DNA of 64,000 bases, taken from Jejubacter calystegiae (lineage in GTDB: Bacteria; Pseudomonadota; Gammaproteobacteria; Enterobacterales; Enterobacteriaceae). Under the pieces are notes generated by a model. It worked only from the letters and a program-made list of their open reading frames with translations. It was not told the origin of the DNA and searched no databases. A program made the translations under genes and the position numbers. Positions 9,348-17,570 of the stretch are shown one piece after another (the stretch's first letter is position 1; each line of letters starts with the position of its first letter). The stretch is from assembly GCF_005671395.1 (NCBI RefSeq), contig NZ_CP040428.1:1922001-1986000 (forward strand). Reading direction: 5' to 3'.

Positions 9348-9839
9348 TCAGGAAAGGAACTGCTTACCCTGCTTCAGCACCAGATCGCAGGCTTTGGTTT
9401 TTACTTTTTCCGCCAGTTGGGAATTCCCCAGGCTTTCCAGATTGAGCTGCTGGCCGTTACCGGTATTCAACAGACCCTGCAGGCCCTGCTGATAGTCCTG
9501 CTGCTGATTCTGTTTCTGGGTATCCTCAAGGCCCAGTTTATTCATCAACTGGCTCTTAATGTTGTCCGTACTGGTTACGGAAGCCAGCTTCTGCTTCGCG
9601 CAGTACTGCATGACGCCCGCGGCGTTGGTCATGCTGTTGGAGCTCAGCGCCTGGTTGCCGCCGTTAAGCAGACCGGTGAGTTGGGAGAGGGAAGCACCGC
9701 CCTGGGAGCCGCTCTGGCTGGAGAGTTCGTTTGCCGCGCTGGACAGTTGATCCTGCCAGTTGGCGGCGCTGGCGCTGCCTGCAACCAGCATCGTGGCCAT
9801 CGCTGCGCCATAGACCGCCTGTTTTGCCATAAACTTCAT
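9348..9839 (-). CDS. yjjA: Exported DUF2501 protein YjjA
   Basis: 163 residues, matching E. coli YjjA in length and sequence. Signal peptide about 1-25 (ends SASA). The mature region is rich in Ser, Gln and Asn, with the conserved stretch GLLNGGNQALSSNSM, two cysteines (QYCAKQK and KACDLVLKQG), and a Gln-rich middle. Periplasmic location is inferred from the signal peptide. The function is unknown. AAGGAG lies just upstream of the ATG. It sits between the shared terminator and dnaC on the same strand, as in E. coli. Confidence 0.9.
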   Translation of the reverse strand: MKFMAKQAVYGAAMATMLVAGSASAANWQDQLSSAANELSSQSGSQGGASLSQLTGLLNGGNQALSSNSMTNAAGVMQYCAKQKLASVTSTDNIKSQLMNKLGLEDTQKQNQQQDYQQGLQGLLNTGNGQQLNLESLGNSQLAEKVKTKACDLVLKQGKQFLS

Positions 9840-9927
9840 TTCGTTCTCCTTATTATTCCTCGTTGCCGGGCACAGTATAGCGTCTGTGCCTTATGGCGAA
9901 ATCCGATTCTGAATCTTCCGGAAAAGG

Positions 9928-10665
9928 TCAGTACTCTTTACCGGTGACCCGGCTACGGTAGCTATCCCAGTTAAAGATCACCCACAGGCTGTTACCGAGA
10001 CGCATCCTGTCCATCACCCGCTCGCCGAGCAGCGTGTTCATTTCATTAATATTCAGGTTAGTTAGCATGCCGGTAGGGCGGCGGGAAGAGGAGCGGCGAT
10101 CGACGATCTGGTTAATGATCACCTTCTCATAGCGTGATTCGGTCTGCATACCGATCTCGTCGATCACCAGCAGATCGACGTTGCTCAGATCGTTGATCAG
10201 ACGCTCTTCGGTGGTATCGCCGCCGCCGAAAGTGCCCTTGATGGCCGACATAATATCGGCCACGGTGATAATCAGCACTGTCTTGCCGTGCAGCAGTAGA
10301 TCGTTGCAGATGGCGGCCGCCAGGTGATTTTTGCCGGTGCCGGGGCGTCCGGAAAAGACGAAGCTGGCGATATTGCCGTCGAATTCGGCGGCGTATTTAC
10401 GCGCCCGCTCCAGCGCTTTCATCTGTCCTTCACATTCGACCCGGTAGTTGTCGAACGAGCAATTCATATGCAGTTCGCGAATGCCGGAGCGGTTAAAGGT
10501 GCGCTGCATTTTCATCGCCTGGTTTTCCCGGGCGATGGCGGCAGAGCGGATGCGACCCTGCTCCTGTTGCCAGGCGAGTAGCTCTTCGCCGCTGGTGAAG
10601 GCGGGTTTTACGTTGGCCGGCATCATCTTTTTCAGCCGGGCCATCAGTGCGGCGGTATTTTTCAT
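9928..10665 (-). CDS. dnaC: DNA replication helicase loader DnaC
   Basis: 245 residues, identical in length to E. coli DnaC. The N-terminal part binds DnaB helicase; the AAA+ core has Walker A (GRPGTGKNHLA), Walker B (VDLLVIDEIGMQ), and the sensor/arginine-finger region (DRRSSSRRPTGMLTNLN). DnaC loads DnaB onto oriC and restart forks. It lies 2 nt after dnaT, so the pair is translated as an operon. The C-terminus SRVTGKEY matches E. coli. Confidence 0.97.
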   Translation of the reverse strand: MKNTAALMARLKKMMPANVKPAFTSGEELLAWQQEQGRIRSAAIARENQAMKMQRTFNRSGIRELHMNCSFDNYRVECEGQMKALERARKYAAEFDGNIASFVFSGRPGTGKNHLAAAICNDLLLHGKTVLIITVADIMSAIKGTFGGGDTTEERLINDLSNVDLLVIDEIGMQTESRYEKVIINQIVDRRSSSRRPTGMLTNLNINEMNTLLGERVMDRMRLGNSLWVIFNWDSYRSRVTGKEY

Positions 10666-10667
10666 AG

Positions 10668-11210
10668 TCAGCCCCGGAATCCGTCAGGAATATTGTCGTC
10701 AGGCTGCGATACGGCATTCACATCGCGCCTGGGCGATCCGCCGTTTGCGGCCCGGGAGATCTGAACGCTGCGCGCCAGTTTCTGCTGCCACTGCACGTGG
10801 TGAAAGACTTTGCCTTCCGCCTGCCAGTATGCCACGAAGGAGGCCAGCTCCTGGGGGGTCACCGGCTCCCGTAGCATAATGCCCCACAGCGCCGCCAGGC
10901 GCTGGAATTCGGGATCCGGCTGCCAGTCCGGATAGATGGCGAATTTGCCCATGGGCGGCGCAATAGGGGCCGCTACGGGCGTTTCCTCGAACAGCGTCTC
11001 TTCCAGCGCCACATCGGACACCGGGCGCTTCAGTCGCGCCTCCAGCGCCAGCAGCTCCGCCAGCCGTCCGGCAGTCAGAGCATAAAAGGCAGGCGCGTTA
11101 TTGTTGAAGACCGCAACGGCACCCTGTCCGGATGTGGCCAGCGCCGCTTCAGGATCCTGGCGGAACGCGTCAATACCGATGACATCGGAAGTCAGGATTT
11201 TGGCAGACAT
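10668..11210 (-). CDS. dnaT: Primosomal protein DnaT (protein i)
   Basis: 180 residues against 179 in E. coli. It works in PriA-dependent replication restart, bridging PriA/PriB-bound forks and DnaB-DnaC. The N-terminus ([20 protein letters not shown]) and the C-terminal ssDNA-binding region ([40 protein letters not shown]) match the family. It is first of the dnaT-dnaC pair. The yjjB-yjjP genes that lie upstream in E. coli are missing; a TetR gene and pseudogenes lie there instead. Confidence 0.96.
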   Translation of the reverse strand: MSAKILTSDVIGIDAFRQDPEAALATSGQGAVAVFNNNAPAFYALTAGRLAELLALEARLKRPVSDVALEETLFEETPVAAPIAPPMGKFAIYPDWQPDPEFQRLAALWGIMLREPVTPQELASFVAYWQAEGKVFHHVQWQQKLARSVQISRAANGGSPRRDVNAVSQPDDNIPDGFRG

Positions 11211-11313
11211 AACACCATCTCAGAAAGCATGAAGGACTGCCCAACGGGGCAGAGGAACGGTGGCGTATCATAACATAAATCCATTGCGACAAGGCTCGCA
11301 AAAGCGCCGTCCG

Positions 11314-11961
11314 TTACGGACAGATATAGCGCAGAACCACCCGCACCGCCATCGCACGGTAGTGGGCGCGCATTGCGGCGGCGTCGCTGCCTTCCTCAAA
11401 CAGCAGTGCAAAGGTGTAGCTGTTAGCTGCGTAGTGGAAGCTAAAGCTGCTGACCAGGCGGTGAACGTCCCGGGCGGTGACGGCGGTGCTGAACAGCTGT
11501 TTCGCCTGGCCGCGCTGCAGAATATCGTCCAGTAGCGTCAGGGCGCTGCGATTCACCTCTTTCAGCCGGGCAGAGTCCCGGGCATATCGGCCGCGCTGCA
11601 TATTCTCCATGCTGATAATCCGTATGAAATCGGGATTATCGGCATGGTAATCGAAGGTGGTTTCCACCAGCAGCACCATCGCTTCGACCGGCGGCAGCTG
11701 CGCCAGATTAAGCTGGTGCTCGGCGCCGCGAATCCGGGTATAGACATACTCCAGCACCTGCATATAGAGATGCTCTTTATTTTGAAAATGGTAAACCACC
11801 ATTCGCTTGGTGGTACCGGCTTTTTCCGCAATTTGCTCCATACGCGCGCCGTTAAGGCCATATTCGGCGAACAGGGCGATGGCGCTGAAAAAAATCTTCT
11901 CTTTTAGCGTAGCGGTGGCCTCATCAAAGGGCCCGGGCAGATAGATATCCCGATGTTCCAC
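11314..11961 (-). CDS. TetR/AcrR-family transcriptional regulator
   Basis: 215 residues, apparently intact. Residues 17-66 form the TetR helix-turn-helix (IFFSAIALFAEYGLNGARME then AEKAGTTKRMVVYHFQNKEH). The rest is an all-helical ligand domain that I cannot assign to a specific effector. The start is GTG with a strong AAGGAG 7 nt upstream. It lies just after the remains of an IclR regulator on the same strand and faces fragments of a catabolic operon. It may be the last working gene of that system, now without its targets. Confidence 0.85.
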   Translation of the reverse strand: MEHRDIYLPGPFDEATATLKEKIFFSAIALFAEYGLNGARMEQIAEKAGTTKRMVVYHFQNKEHLYMQVLEYVYTRIRGAEHQLNLAQLPPVEAMVLLVETTFDYHADNPDFIRIISMENMQRGRYARDSARLKEVNRSALTLLDDILQRGQAKQLFSTAVTARDVHRLVSSFSFHYAANSYTFALLFEEGSDAAAMRAHYRAMAVRVVLRYICP

Positions 11962-11982
11962 GGTGTCTCCTTGTACTTTCGG

Positions 11983-12425
11983 TCATGCCCTGAGCATGGC
12001 CTGGGCTTCATAGAGCAGATCGAAGCGATCGCGACACATCGCCTCGACGGTGGGGTGGTGCGCGACTGGCGGCAGGTCAGGCTCAGGGTGCTCCAGAACC
12101 TGCCCTGGCGGTCGAGCAGTGGGACCGCCGCCACCCCAGCATACCCGGTTCAAACGCTTTACTGTTAGTGGCATAGCCCTGCTCGCGGATGGCGGCGGTG
12201 ACCGACATCAACCGGGAATATCGGTCAGCGTATAGGGCGTGATGGGCTGAGGCCGCACCCGGCGCAAAAAGGTCTCTCATTCGTCCGGGCCCAGCGAAAT
12301 CAGCCACAGTCGACCGCCTGCGGGACAGTGAGTCCGGGCGTCTCTTTGGAAAATAGATGAATCAGCGCCAGCCCTTTCTGTTGGTCAACTATCAGGTCGC
12401 GCTGATGCGCCGGGATTTGCTTCAT
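11983..12425 (-). pseudogene. Remnant of an IclR-family regulator (PcaR/PobR type)
   Basis: Read on the minus strand, three frames must be joined. From ATG 12425 an IclR N-terminus appears (GLALIHLFSKETPGLTVPQA). The middle of the protein is missing. Then come RRVRPQPITPYTLTDIPG, the effector-domain stretch AAIREQGYATNSKAFEPGML, VAVPLLDRQGRFWSTLSL in a second frame, and a final helix ending FDLLYEAQAMLRA in a third. At least two frameshifts, stop codons and an internal deletion of well over 100 residues are visible. Such proteins normally control aromatic-acid or related catabolic genes. Non-functional. Confidence 0.8.
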
Positions 12426-12619
12426 TCGTCACATTTCTGCCATTCATGCCGTCAGATAGCGCGATTATCGCAGCGTCGATGCGATAAACAAGTGAAAGCG
12501 GCAAATTCGACGTTGTCGCCTATTACAACCGTTGAAATACCTTTACATATCATTTTATTAACAATGAGGCGGGCAGTGGTCACCGGTTTCCCGGGGGGGT
12601 TGGAAAGCGGCGTCTGTCT

Positions 12620-13054
12620 GATTGGCGATAGTCGCTTACGGTATGGGGTATGCAAAGCCGTTTCCTTTTCCGGTTGTAAACAGCAGACGCGAAGGCTATT
12701 TGCTGCGTGGAGAGATGCTGGAGACGCTGGTGCAGCAGTGCGGTATTGATCCGCTGGGGCTGCGGGAAACCGTCAACGCGTTTAATCATCGTGTCAGCAG
12801 TGGAAACGACCCGTTCTTTGGGGTCGTTCACCGCTCTGGAGACCGATGACGGGGCGCGGGTACTCGATGGGCAGCAGCGCTCTATCGTGGATCTGTTTGC
12901 GGCCGGAAATGATATGTCCAACGTGATGCAGGCCCACTACCCGAGCGGCGGTATTACATTGGGATCCGCCATGACCTTTGGCTGGCTGGCAGACGCCTGG
13001 GGGAGGCGCTGTCAGAGCCGAAAAACAATAAAAATAAGAACATTAGTTCTTTAA
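12620..13054 (+). pseudogene. Remnant of an FAD-dependent dehydrogenase (ketosteroid-dehydrogenase/fumarate-reductase-like)
   Basis: Only C-terminal parts survive. One frame carries YGMGYAKPFPFP and GYLLRGEMLETLVQQCGIDP. A second frame carries TALETDDGARVLDGQQRSIV followed by the flavin-binding end (LFAAGNDMSN then HYPSGGITLGSAMTFGWLA). The break at about 12810-12830 combines a frameshift with loss of sequence that family members have there. No N-terminal dinucleotide-binding motif is found upstream. The GGITLGxAxTFG signature makes the family call fairly safe. The substrate is unknown. Confidence 0.78.
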
Positions 13055-13200
13055 AAACAGATTATTAACGTTTTTTATTATCCTTAGTTTAAGGTGTTTA
13101 GATTGTTACTGATAAAAATAAGTTGAATGTATAAGCCCATTATCCTGCCAGAGAAAGAGAGCTCAAAGACGATAAATCATCTGTAAAACAGGAGGTATCC

Positions 13201-13440
13201 ATGGATTCCCGAGCGCTCCCTCTTGCCGCGCCGTCACTGCTGGATGTGGCGCCACCCCATCCGGTCAGGGCTGCGGCCCAGGCGGGATTTAGCCACGTGA
13301 GGCTTCGGCTGTTTCCGGCGACTGACAGTGGACCTCACTATCGATACCCCGCTGGCTCGAGAAACACAGGCGGCACTGACGGATAGCGGGCTGGAGGTAT
13401 AGGATATTGAGATTCTGCGGCTGACGCTGGCGGCGCCGGG
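13201..13440 (+). pseudogene. Remnant of a TIM-barrel sugar-phosphate isomerase/epimerase-like gene
   Basis: A perfect AGGAGG precedes the ATG, and the first 40 residues (SLLDVAPPHPVRAAAQAGFS, then LRLFPATDS) are a clean start of an AP-endonuclease-family-2 TIM barrel. The frame then shifts by one near 13320, continues as DLTIDTPLARETQAALTDSG, meets a TAG after GLEV, and reads DIEILRLT before family similarity ends near 13440. Related enzymes include hydroxypyruvate isomerases and dehydroshikimate dehydratases; the exact reaction cannot be told. The intact start suggests recent decay. Confidence 0.75.
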
Positions 13441-13765
13441 CAATATTCCGGCTTCAGGGCTGAATTATTGTCAGAGCTGTGATGCGTCGGCCCGGAAGCC
13501 CAGGGATAAAGCTGAATTAGCCCACCTGGCGCGGGCGACCAGCGCCTGCTGGATGCACGGTGTTGGCCGAACTGGCTCGATCGTCAGCGCTTTTGCTGGC
13601 GCATGGATGATTTCCCAGGATTGGTCATTCCGTACGATGTTTCTGGTGTTATTTATTCCGGTGGTGCTGGTGTCTGCGGGAATTTTGGGGATTCGGCATG
13701 GGCGCCGTTGTCTGACCACAGACAGACCGGAAACCGTGAAGATATCGTTAGGCCGTCAGGGATAA
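13440..13765 (+). pseudogene. C-terminal remnant of an MFS transporter
   Basis: Following directly on the isomerase fragment in the same open frame, the sequence reads SGLNY, then RATSACWMHGVGRTGSIVSA, AGAWMISQDWSFRTMFLVLF and IPVVLVSAGILGIRHGRR. These are the last two or three helices of an MFS aromatic-acid or sugar-acid transporter, where RATxxGWxxGVGRxGS is typical. The first ten helices are gone, so a deletion fused the two genes at about 13435-13500. It supports the reading of this region as a collapsed uptake-and-catabolism operon. Confidence 0.75.
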
Positions 13766-14513
13766 CGCCTTTTTCTGTAGCCAGTAAGGTATTTCCAGGT
13801 AATCAGGAGAATCTGGTTCCGGCTACTGGCTACAGCTTTTCGATATGAGACGTAGAAATTTCATGGACATCTCCGAATGCAGGGGCATCAATCGCGTCTG
13901 GCTTATGTTTAGTGCTGGTTGTCTCACAGGTAACTGCGTTTTGACAGAGCTTTTGGCCAAATTATCATTCTTTCTCGGTAAGTTATGGTACCTGATTCTT
14001 ATAGTCTCAAAATGCTTATCAGAATGAGGTCAACAAAGAGAGAATATTCCAGGAGTTTATCTCAGAAAAGGTCTGTGATGGGTATATTATCGATATGAAA
14101 CATATGGTTTTTTGATGTTTTCTTGCCTGGGTTTGGTTACTTTTATGTTAAATCTCATTTTCTTATATTATTAATCAATTTGATGTTTTATAAAAATAAT
14201 GATTTCTACGTTTCTTTATTTTTTTTAAGAAACAAAATAAACCTTTTTAAGATTCCGGTGGGATTGACAGATAAACCGTAACAGTATTATTTTATCAGTA
14301 ATCGGTATTCCTTTGCTGTCGTTTGGAATATTGAGAATTTTCTACTCATTAAGATAAATGCGGTCTGGGTACTAAGAATTTTCTTCGTGTTGTGTAGGAC
14401 CGAACGTTACCTTTTTACTGTTGAAAATAAAACGCTTTTGTTACTCACTGCAGAAAAACAAAAGGAGCAGTTATTAGTAGTTTCAGCAAAATAAATTACG
14501 GGAGGAGTTAACG
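13766..14513. other. AT-rich gap upstream of the yjjQ-type gene
   Basis: 748 bases without a convincing gene. From about 14030 to 14470 the sequence becomes very AT-rich compared with the neighbouring genes. In E. coli the yjjQ-bglJ promoter is silenced by H-NS, so silencing here is plausible. A 60-codon ORF at 13845-14027 has no family features or good ribosome binding site. GGGAGGAG at 14502-14509 is the ribosome binding site of the next gene. Confidence 0.5.
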
Positions 14514-15170
14514 ATGTCACAGGGACGTCATCAGAATGCGATTATTTTTAGCCGCTACCCCGCGATGGCGGCGGGTCTGGAACAGGGGCTCCAGGGGCTC
14601 GATCCGCAGACGGCTATACATACCGTTGAAAGCCACGAAGCCGTGACGCCTCAGTTATTGAGGAAGGCGACGTTGGCGGTCATTGACCTGACCGGCGATG
14701 CCGTTGAAGTTGAACAGGATTTTCAGCAACTGAGAACTTTGTATCAGATGGGTCATCATATCTCCTGGGTCTTTTTGATACCTCATTTCGCCCGCTTTAC
14801 CGCGATGCAACAGCTGCTGTGGCCGGGTAGCCTGCTGCTGCCAAATACCTTTACTTTGGCAGAGATTCAGAATTTTATTCGCAATGGTGAAGGTGGGAAC
14901 TACCTGGGTGAAATTGATGGCGCTGCTCAGGAGGGGCGACAGCCGTTAACGCTTTCGGAGCGCCAGGTTTTACGACTGATGGCAAAAGGATGGAGTATCA
15001 ATCAGATTTCCGGTCTGCTTAAAAAGAGTAATAAGACCGTTAGCGCTCAGAAAAATAGCGCTATGCGTCGTCTGGCTTTGCGCAGTAACGCCGAGATGTA
15101 TGCCTGGATCAACAGCCCCCGCGGTATGCGTGAGCTGAACGTTCAGCCGCTGGAATCCCTGGGAAAGTAG
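14514..15170 (+). CDS. yjjQ: LuxR-type transcriptional regulator YjjQ
   Basis: 218 residues. The N-terminal receiver-like domain is degenerate; the C-terminal HTH (LTLSERQVLRLMAKGWSINQ, SGLLKKSNKTVSAQKNSAMR) is nearly identical to E. coli YjjQ, and the following MYAWINSPRGMRELN also matches. In E. coli YjjQ represses motility and other loci and is held silent by H-NS. GGGAGGAG lies 4 nt before the ATG. bglJ, the usual downstream partner, is absent: a terminator follows directly, then a MITE-like element. Confidence 0.9.
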   Translation: MSQGRHQNAIIFSRYPAMAAGLEQGLQGLDPQTAIHTVESHEAVTPQLLRKATLAVIDLTGDAVEVEQDFQQLRTLYQMGHHISWVFLIPHFARFTAMQQLLWPGSLLLPNTFTLAEIQNFIRNGEGGNYLGEIDGAAQEGRQPLTLSERQVLRLMAKGWSINQISGLLKKSNKTVSAQKNSAMRRLALRSNAEMYAWINSPRGMRELNVQPLESLGK

Positions 15171-15236
15171 ACCATTGCCGACCGTACCGGCAGGCGCCGG
15201 TTGTGGTTGCAGAGCAATGGCTGTTGTAAGCCCCTT

Positions 15237-15267
15237 GCCCCGTTTACCTGTTAAATGGGGCTTTTTT
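15237..15267 (+). terminator. Terminator of yjjQ
   Basis: Stem GCCCCGTTTA (15237-15246) with TTAAATGGGGC (15251-15261), one G-U pair, followed by six T. The T-tract is also the left target-site duplication of the element inserted next to it. Confidence 0.8.
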
Positions 15268-15269
15268 AT

Positions 15270-15509
15270 GGTTCATCGCGGATTAGCGTGAAACTGGAGT
15301 TATGGTGGTTAGCCCATTTGTCTTGATGAATATGCAATGGTGGAGAAGGTTCCGTTCACCTTAAGGTGATTTTGCCTATGCCAGTTCCGGAACCGGTGAA
15401 TCAACAGAGCAGCAGTCACGAAAAGTGAACGGAACAGCCACCGCATCATCATATTCTGCCGGTTTTTAGCTTCCGCTTTCGAATACTCCACGCTAATCCG
15501 CGATGAACC
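15270..15509. mobile_element. 240-bp MITE-like element
   Basis: The ends are a perfect 21-bp inverted repeat beginning GGTTCATCGCGG (15270-15290 and 15489-15509). The element is flanked by an exact 8-bp direct repeat TTTTTTAT (15262-15269 and 15510-15517), the mark of transposition. Inside is a second perfect 11-bp inverted repeat GTTCCGTTCAC (15349-15359) / GTGAACGGAAC (15425-15435). It is far too short for a transposase; a 60-codon minus-strand frame (15309-15491) is probably chance or a remnant. A non-autonomous transposon is the best reading; the parent family is unknown. Confidence 0.85.
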
Positions 15510-15760
15510 TTTTTTATGGGCGGGGAATAATAAATTGTAAATGAAATATTTAGCTTGCTATTATTACAAGTGGAAACCATTTTGCGGGTTATTTCAGCAT
15601 GCGGCTCTGATATAAACAAATAATTAACATATGGAAAACATGTGTTAACTGGGCTGGCGTTGCCTCCGCGACAGGGACTGCCCCGATCTCTCCTTGCCTG
15701 ACTCAAACGCGAGCCATTCTTTTACCGCAATGTCGGTGTTTGCAAGACAGGACATACCCT

Positions 15761-17008
15761 ATGTTTACTCCCCTTACCTGGACGTCAACGCAACGTCATG
15801 TCGCGATGGCCAGCTTTTCCGCGTGGATGCTGGATGCCTTCGATTTCTTCATACTGGTTTTTGTGCTGAGTGATTTAGCCAGCTATTTCCACTCTTCGGT
15901 GGCGGATGTTTCGCTGGCGATTATGCTGACCCTTGCGGTGCGACCTATCGGCGCGCTGATCTTTGGTCGGCTGGCCGAAAAGTTCGGGCGGCGGCCGGTT
16001 ATGATGTTTAACGTTGCCTGCTTTTCGGTATTCGAGCTGCTCTCGGCCTGGTCGCCCACCTTTTCCGCTTTTCTGCTGTTCCGGGTGATCTACGGCGTTG
16101 CCATGGGCGGTATTTGGGGCGTTGCCTCCTCGCTGGCGATGGAAACCATTCCCGACCGCTCGCGCGGCTTGATGTCAGGCCTGTTTCAGGCCGGGTATCC
16201 CTGCGGCTATCTGCTGGCTTCGGTGATTTTTGGGCTGTTCTATTCACTGGTGGGCTGGCGCGGGATGTTCCTGATTGGCGCATTGCCCATTGTCCTGCTG
16301 CCCTATATCTGGTTTAAGGTACCGGAATCGCCGGTCTGGCTGGCGGCGCGCGAGCGTAAAGAGAGCGCGGCGCTGCTGCCAACGCTACGCAGTCACTGGA
16401 AGCTCTGCCTGTATCTGGTGCTGGTCATGGCCTGCTTCAACTTCTTCAGTCACGGTACTCAGGATCTCTATCCCACCTTCCTGAAAGTGCAGCACGGTTT
16501 CGATCCCCATACCGTCAGTACCATTGCCATTTTCTACAATATCGCCGCCATGCTGGGCGGTATTCTGTTTGGCTCGGTGTCTGAGCGCATGGGCCGCAAG
16601 AAGGCTATGATGGTGGCCGCATTCCTGGCGCTGCCGGTACTGCCGCTCTGGGCCTTTTCCAGCGGCTCTTTTACCATCGGGCTGGGGGCTTTTCTGATGC
16701 AGTTTATGGTCCAGGGCGCCTGGGGCGTGGTACCGACCTGGCTGAATGAGCTGGTACCAGCTAATGCTCGTGCCGTACTGCCTGGCTTCGTTTACCAGTT
16801 GGGTAACCTGATTGCTTCGGTGAATGCGACGCTACAGGCGACCATCGCCGAACGCCACGGTGGCGATTATGGTCTGGCGATGGCCATTGTGGCCGGGACG
16901 GTGGCGATTCTTATCTGCCTGCTGGTGGCCTTTGGCCGGGAAACCCGGGGGATGGTGATTTCTGGCCAGCAGGGCGTAACCCCGGCGTCACGGCAACACA
17001 GTCATTGA
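15761..17008 (+). CDS. MFS transporter (sialate:H+ symporter/monocarboxylate-like)
   Basis: 415 residues from the ATG at 15761, which has AGGA 8 nt upstream; a TTG 21 nt earlier lacks a site. Twelve hydrophobic segments are visible. MFS motifs include SAWMLDAFDFFILVFVLSDL in helix 1 and FGRLAEKFGRRPVM in loop 2-3, with FGSVSERMGRKKAM repeated after helix 8. The sequence resembles NanT/JEN-type and other organic-acid carriers. The substrate is not readable. The gene converges with the YbaK-type gene and overlaps it by 7 nt. Confidence 0.85.
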   Translation: MFTPLTWTSTQRHVAMASFSAWMLDAFDFFILVFVLSDLASYFHSSVADVSLAIMLTLAVRPIGALIFGRLAEKFGRRPVMMFNVACFSVFELLSAWSPTFSAFLLFRVIYGVAMGGIWGVASSLAMETIPDRSRGLMSGLFQAGYPCGYLLASVIFGLFYSLVGWRGMFLIGALPIVLLPYIWFKVPESPVWLAARERKESAALLPTLRSHWKLCLYLVLVMACFNFFSHGTQDLYPTFLKVQHGFDPHTVSTIAIFYNIAAMLGGILFGSVSERMGRKKAMMVAAFLALPVLPLWAFSSGSFTIGLGAFLMQFMVQGAWGVVPTWLNELVPANARAVLPGFVYQLGNLIASVNATLQATIAERHGGDYGLAMAIVAGTVAILICLLVAFGRETRGMVISGQQGVTPASRQHSH

Positions 17009-17460
17009 CAGAGATCGGCCCATGTGGCTTCTGTGAGCTCCGCAAGCCGGGAAGGCGATATACGTACGGCGCTATGGATGGCGCCCGCGGCGGGGAGAAC
17101 TTCAGCAAATTGTTGCAGGGAAACATCGCAGTAAATCGGTAGCGGATTCTCCAGCCCAAACGGGCAGACGCCCCCCACCGGATGGCCGGTCCAGGTCACC
17201 ACTTCATCGCTGCTCAGCATCCGGGCCCTGGCGCCAAAAAAGGACTTTAGCTTCTTATTGTCGAGGCGAGCGTCTCCTTTCGCGACGACCAGTACCACAT
17301 TGTCTTTTACTTTGAGTGAGAGTGTTTTGGCGATCTGCCCGGGCGTTACACCATGAGCGACGGCGGCCAGTGCGACAGTAGCGGTACTCTGATTCAGTTC
17401 AATGATTTCAATATCGGGGGCATTGTCGGCAAAAAACTGCCTAACGGATTGCAGGCTCAT
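17002..17460 (-). CDS. YbaK/EbsC-family aminoacyl-tRNA deacylase-like protein
   Basis: 152 residues covering a single YbaK/ProX domain, the fold that hydrolyses mischarged aminoacyl-tRNAs in trans. Conserved features seen are the lysine-bearing strand AKTLSLKVKDNVVLVVAKGD, the run LDNKKLKSFFGARARMLS, and the signature GGVCPFGL of the substrate pocket. It is not an obvious ortholog of E. coli YbaK or YeaK, so I give no symbol. AGGAG lies just before the ATG. Its stop overlaps the convergent MFS gene. Confidence 0.85.
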   Translation of the reverse strand: MSLQSVRQFFADNAPDIEIIELNQSTATVALAAVAHGVTPGQIAKTLSLKVKDNVVLVVAKGDARLDNKKLKSFFGARARMLSSDEVVTWTGHPVGGVCPFGLENPLPIYCDVSLQQFAEVLPAAGAIHSAVRISPSRLAELTEATWADLCQ

Positions 17461-17570
17461 TAATCTTCTCCTGATAAATGCGCCTGATAATCTGTCACAG
17501 GGAGAGCGGGCTGTAAACCGCCAGGACCGCTATAGCGACCGGGAATTCAGAGCTTTCTGTATGTAGGGGA

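Noticed and set aside
13845-14027. 60-codon plus-strand ORF in the AT-rich gap
   Set aside because: No recognisable family, no good ribosome binding site, odd composition.
15309-15491. 60-codon ORF inside the MITE
   Set aside because: It reads into one inverted repeat and has no transposase motif; likely chance or a remnant.
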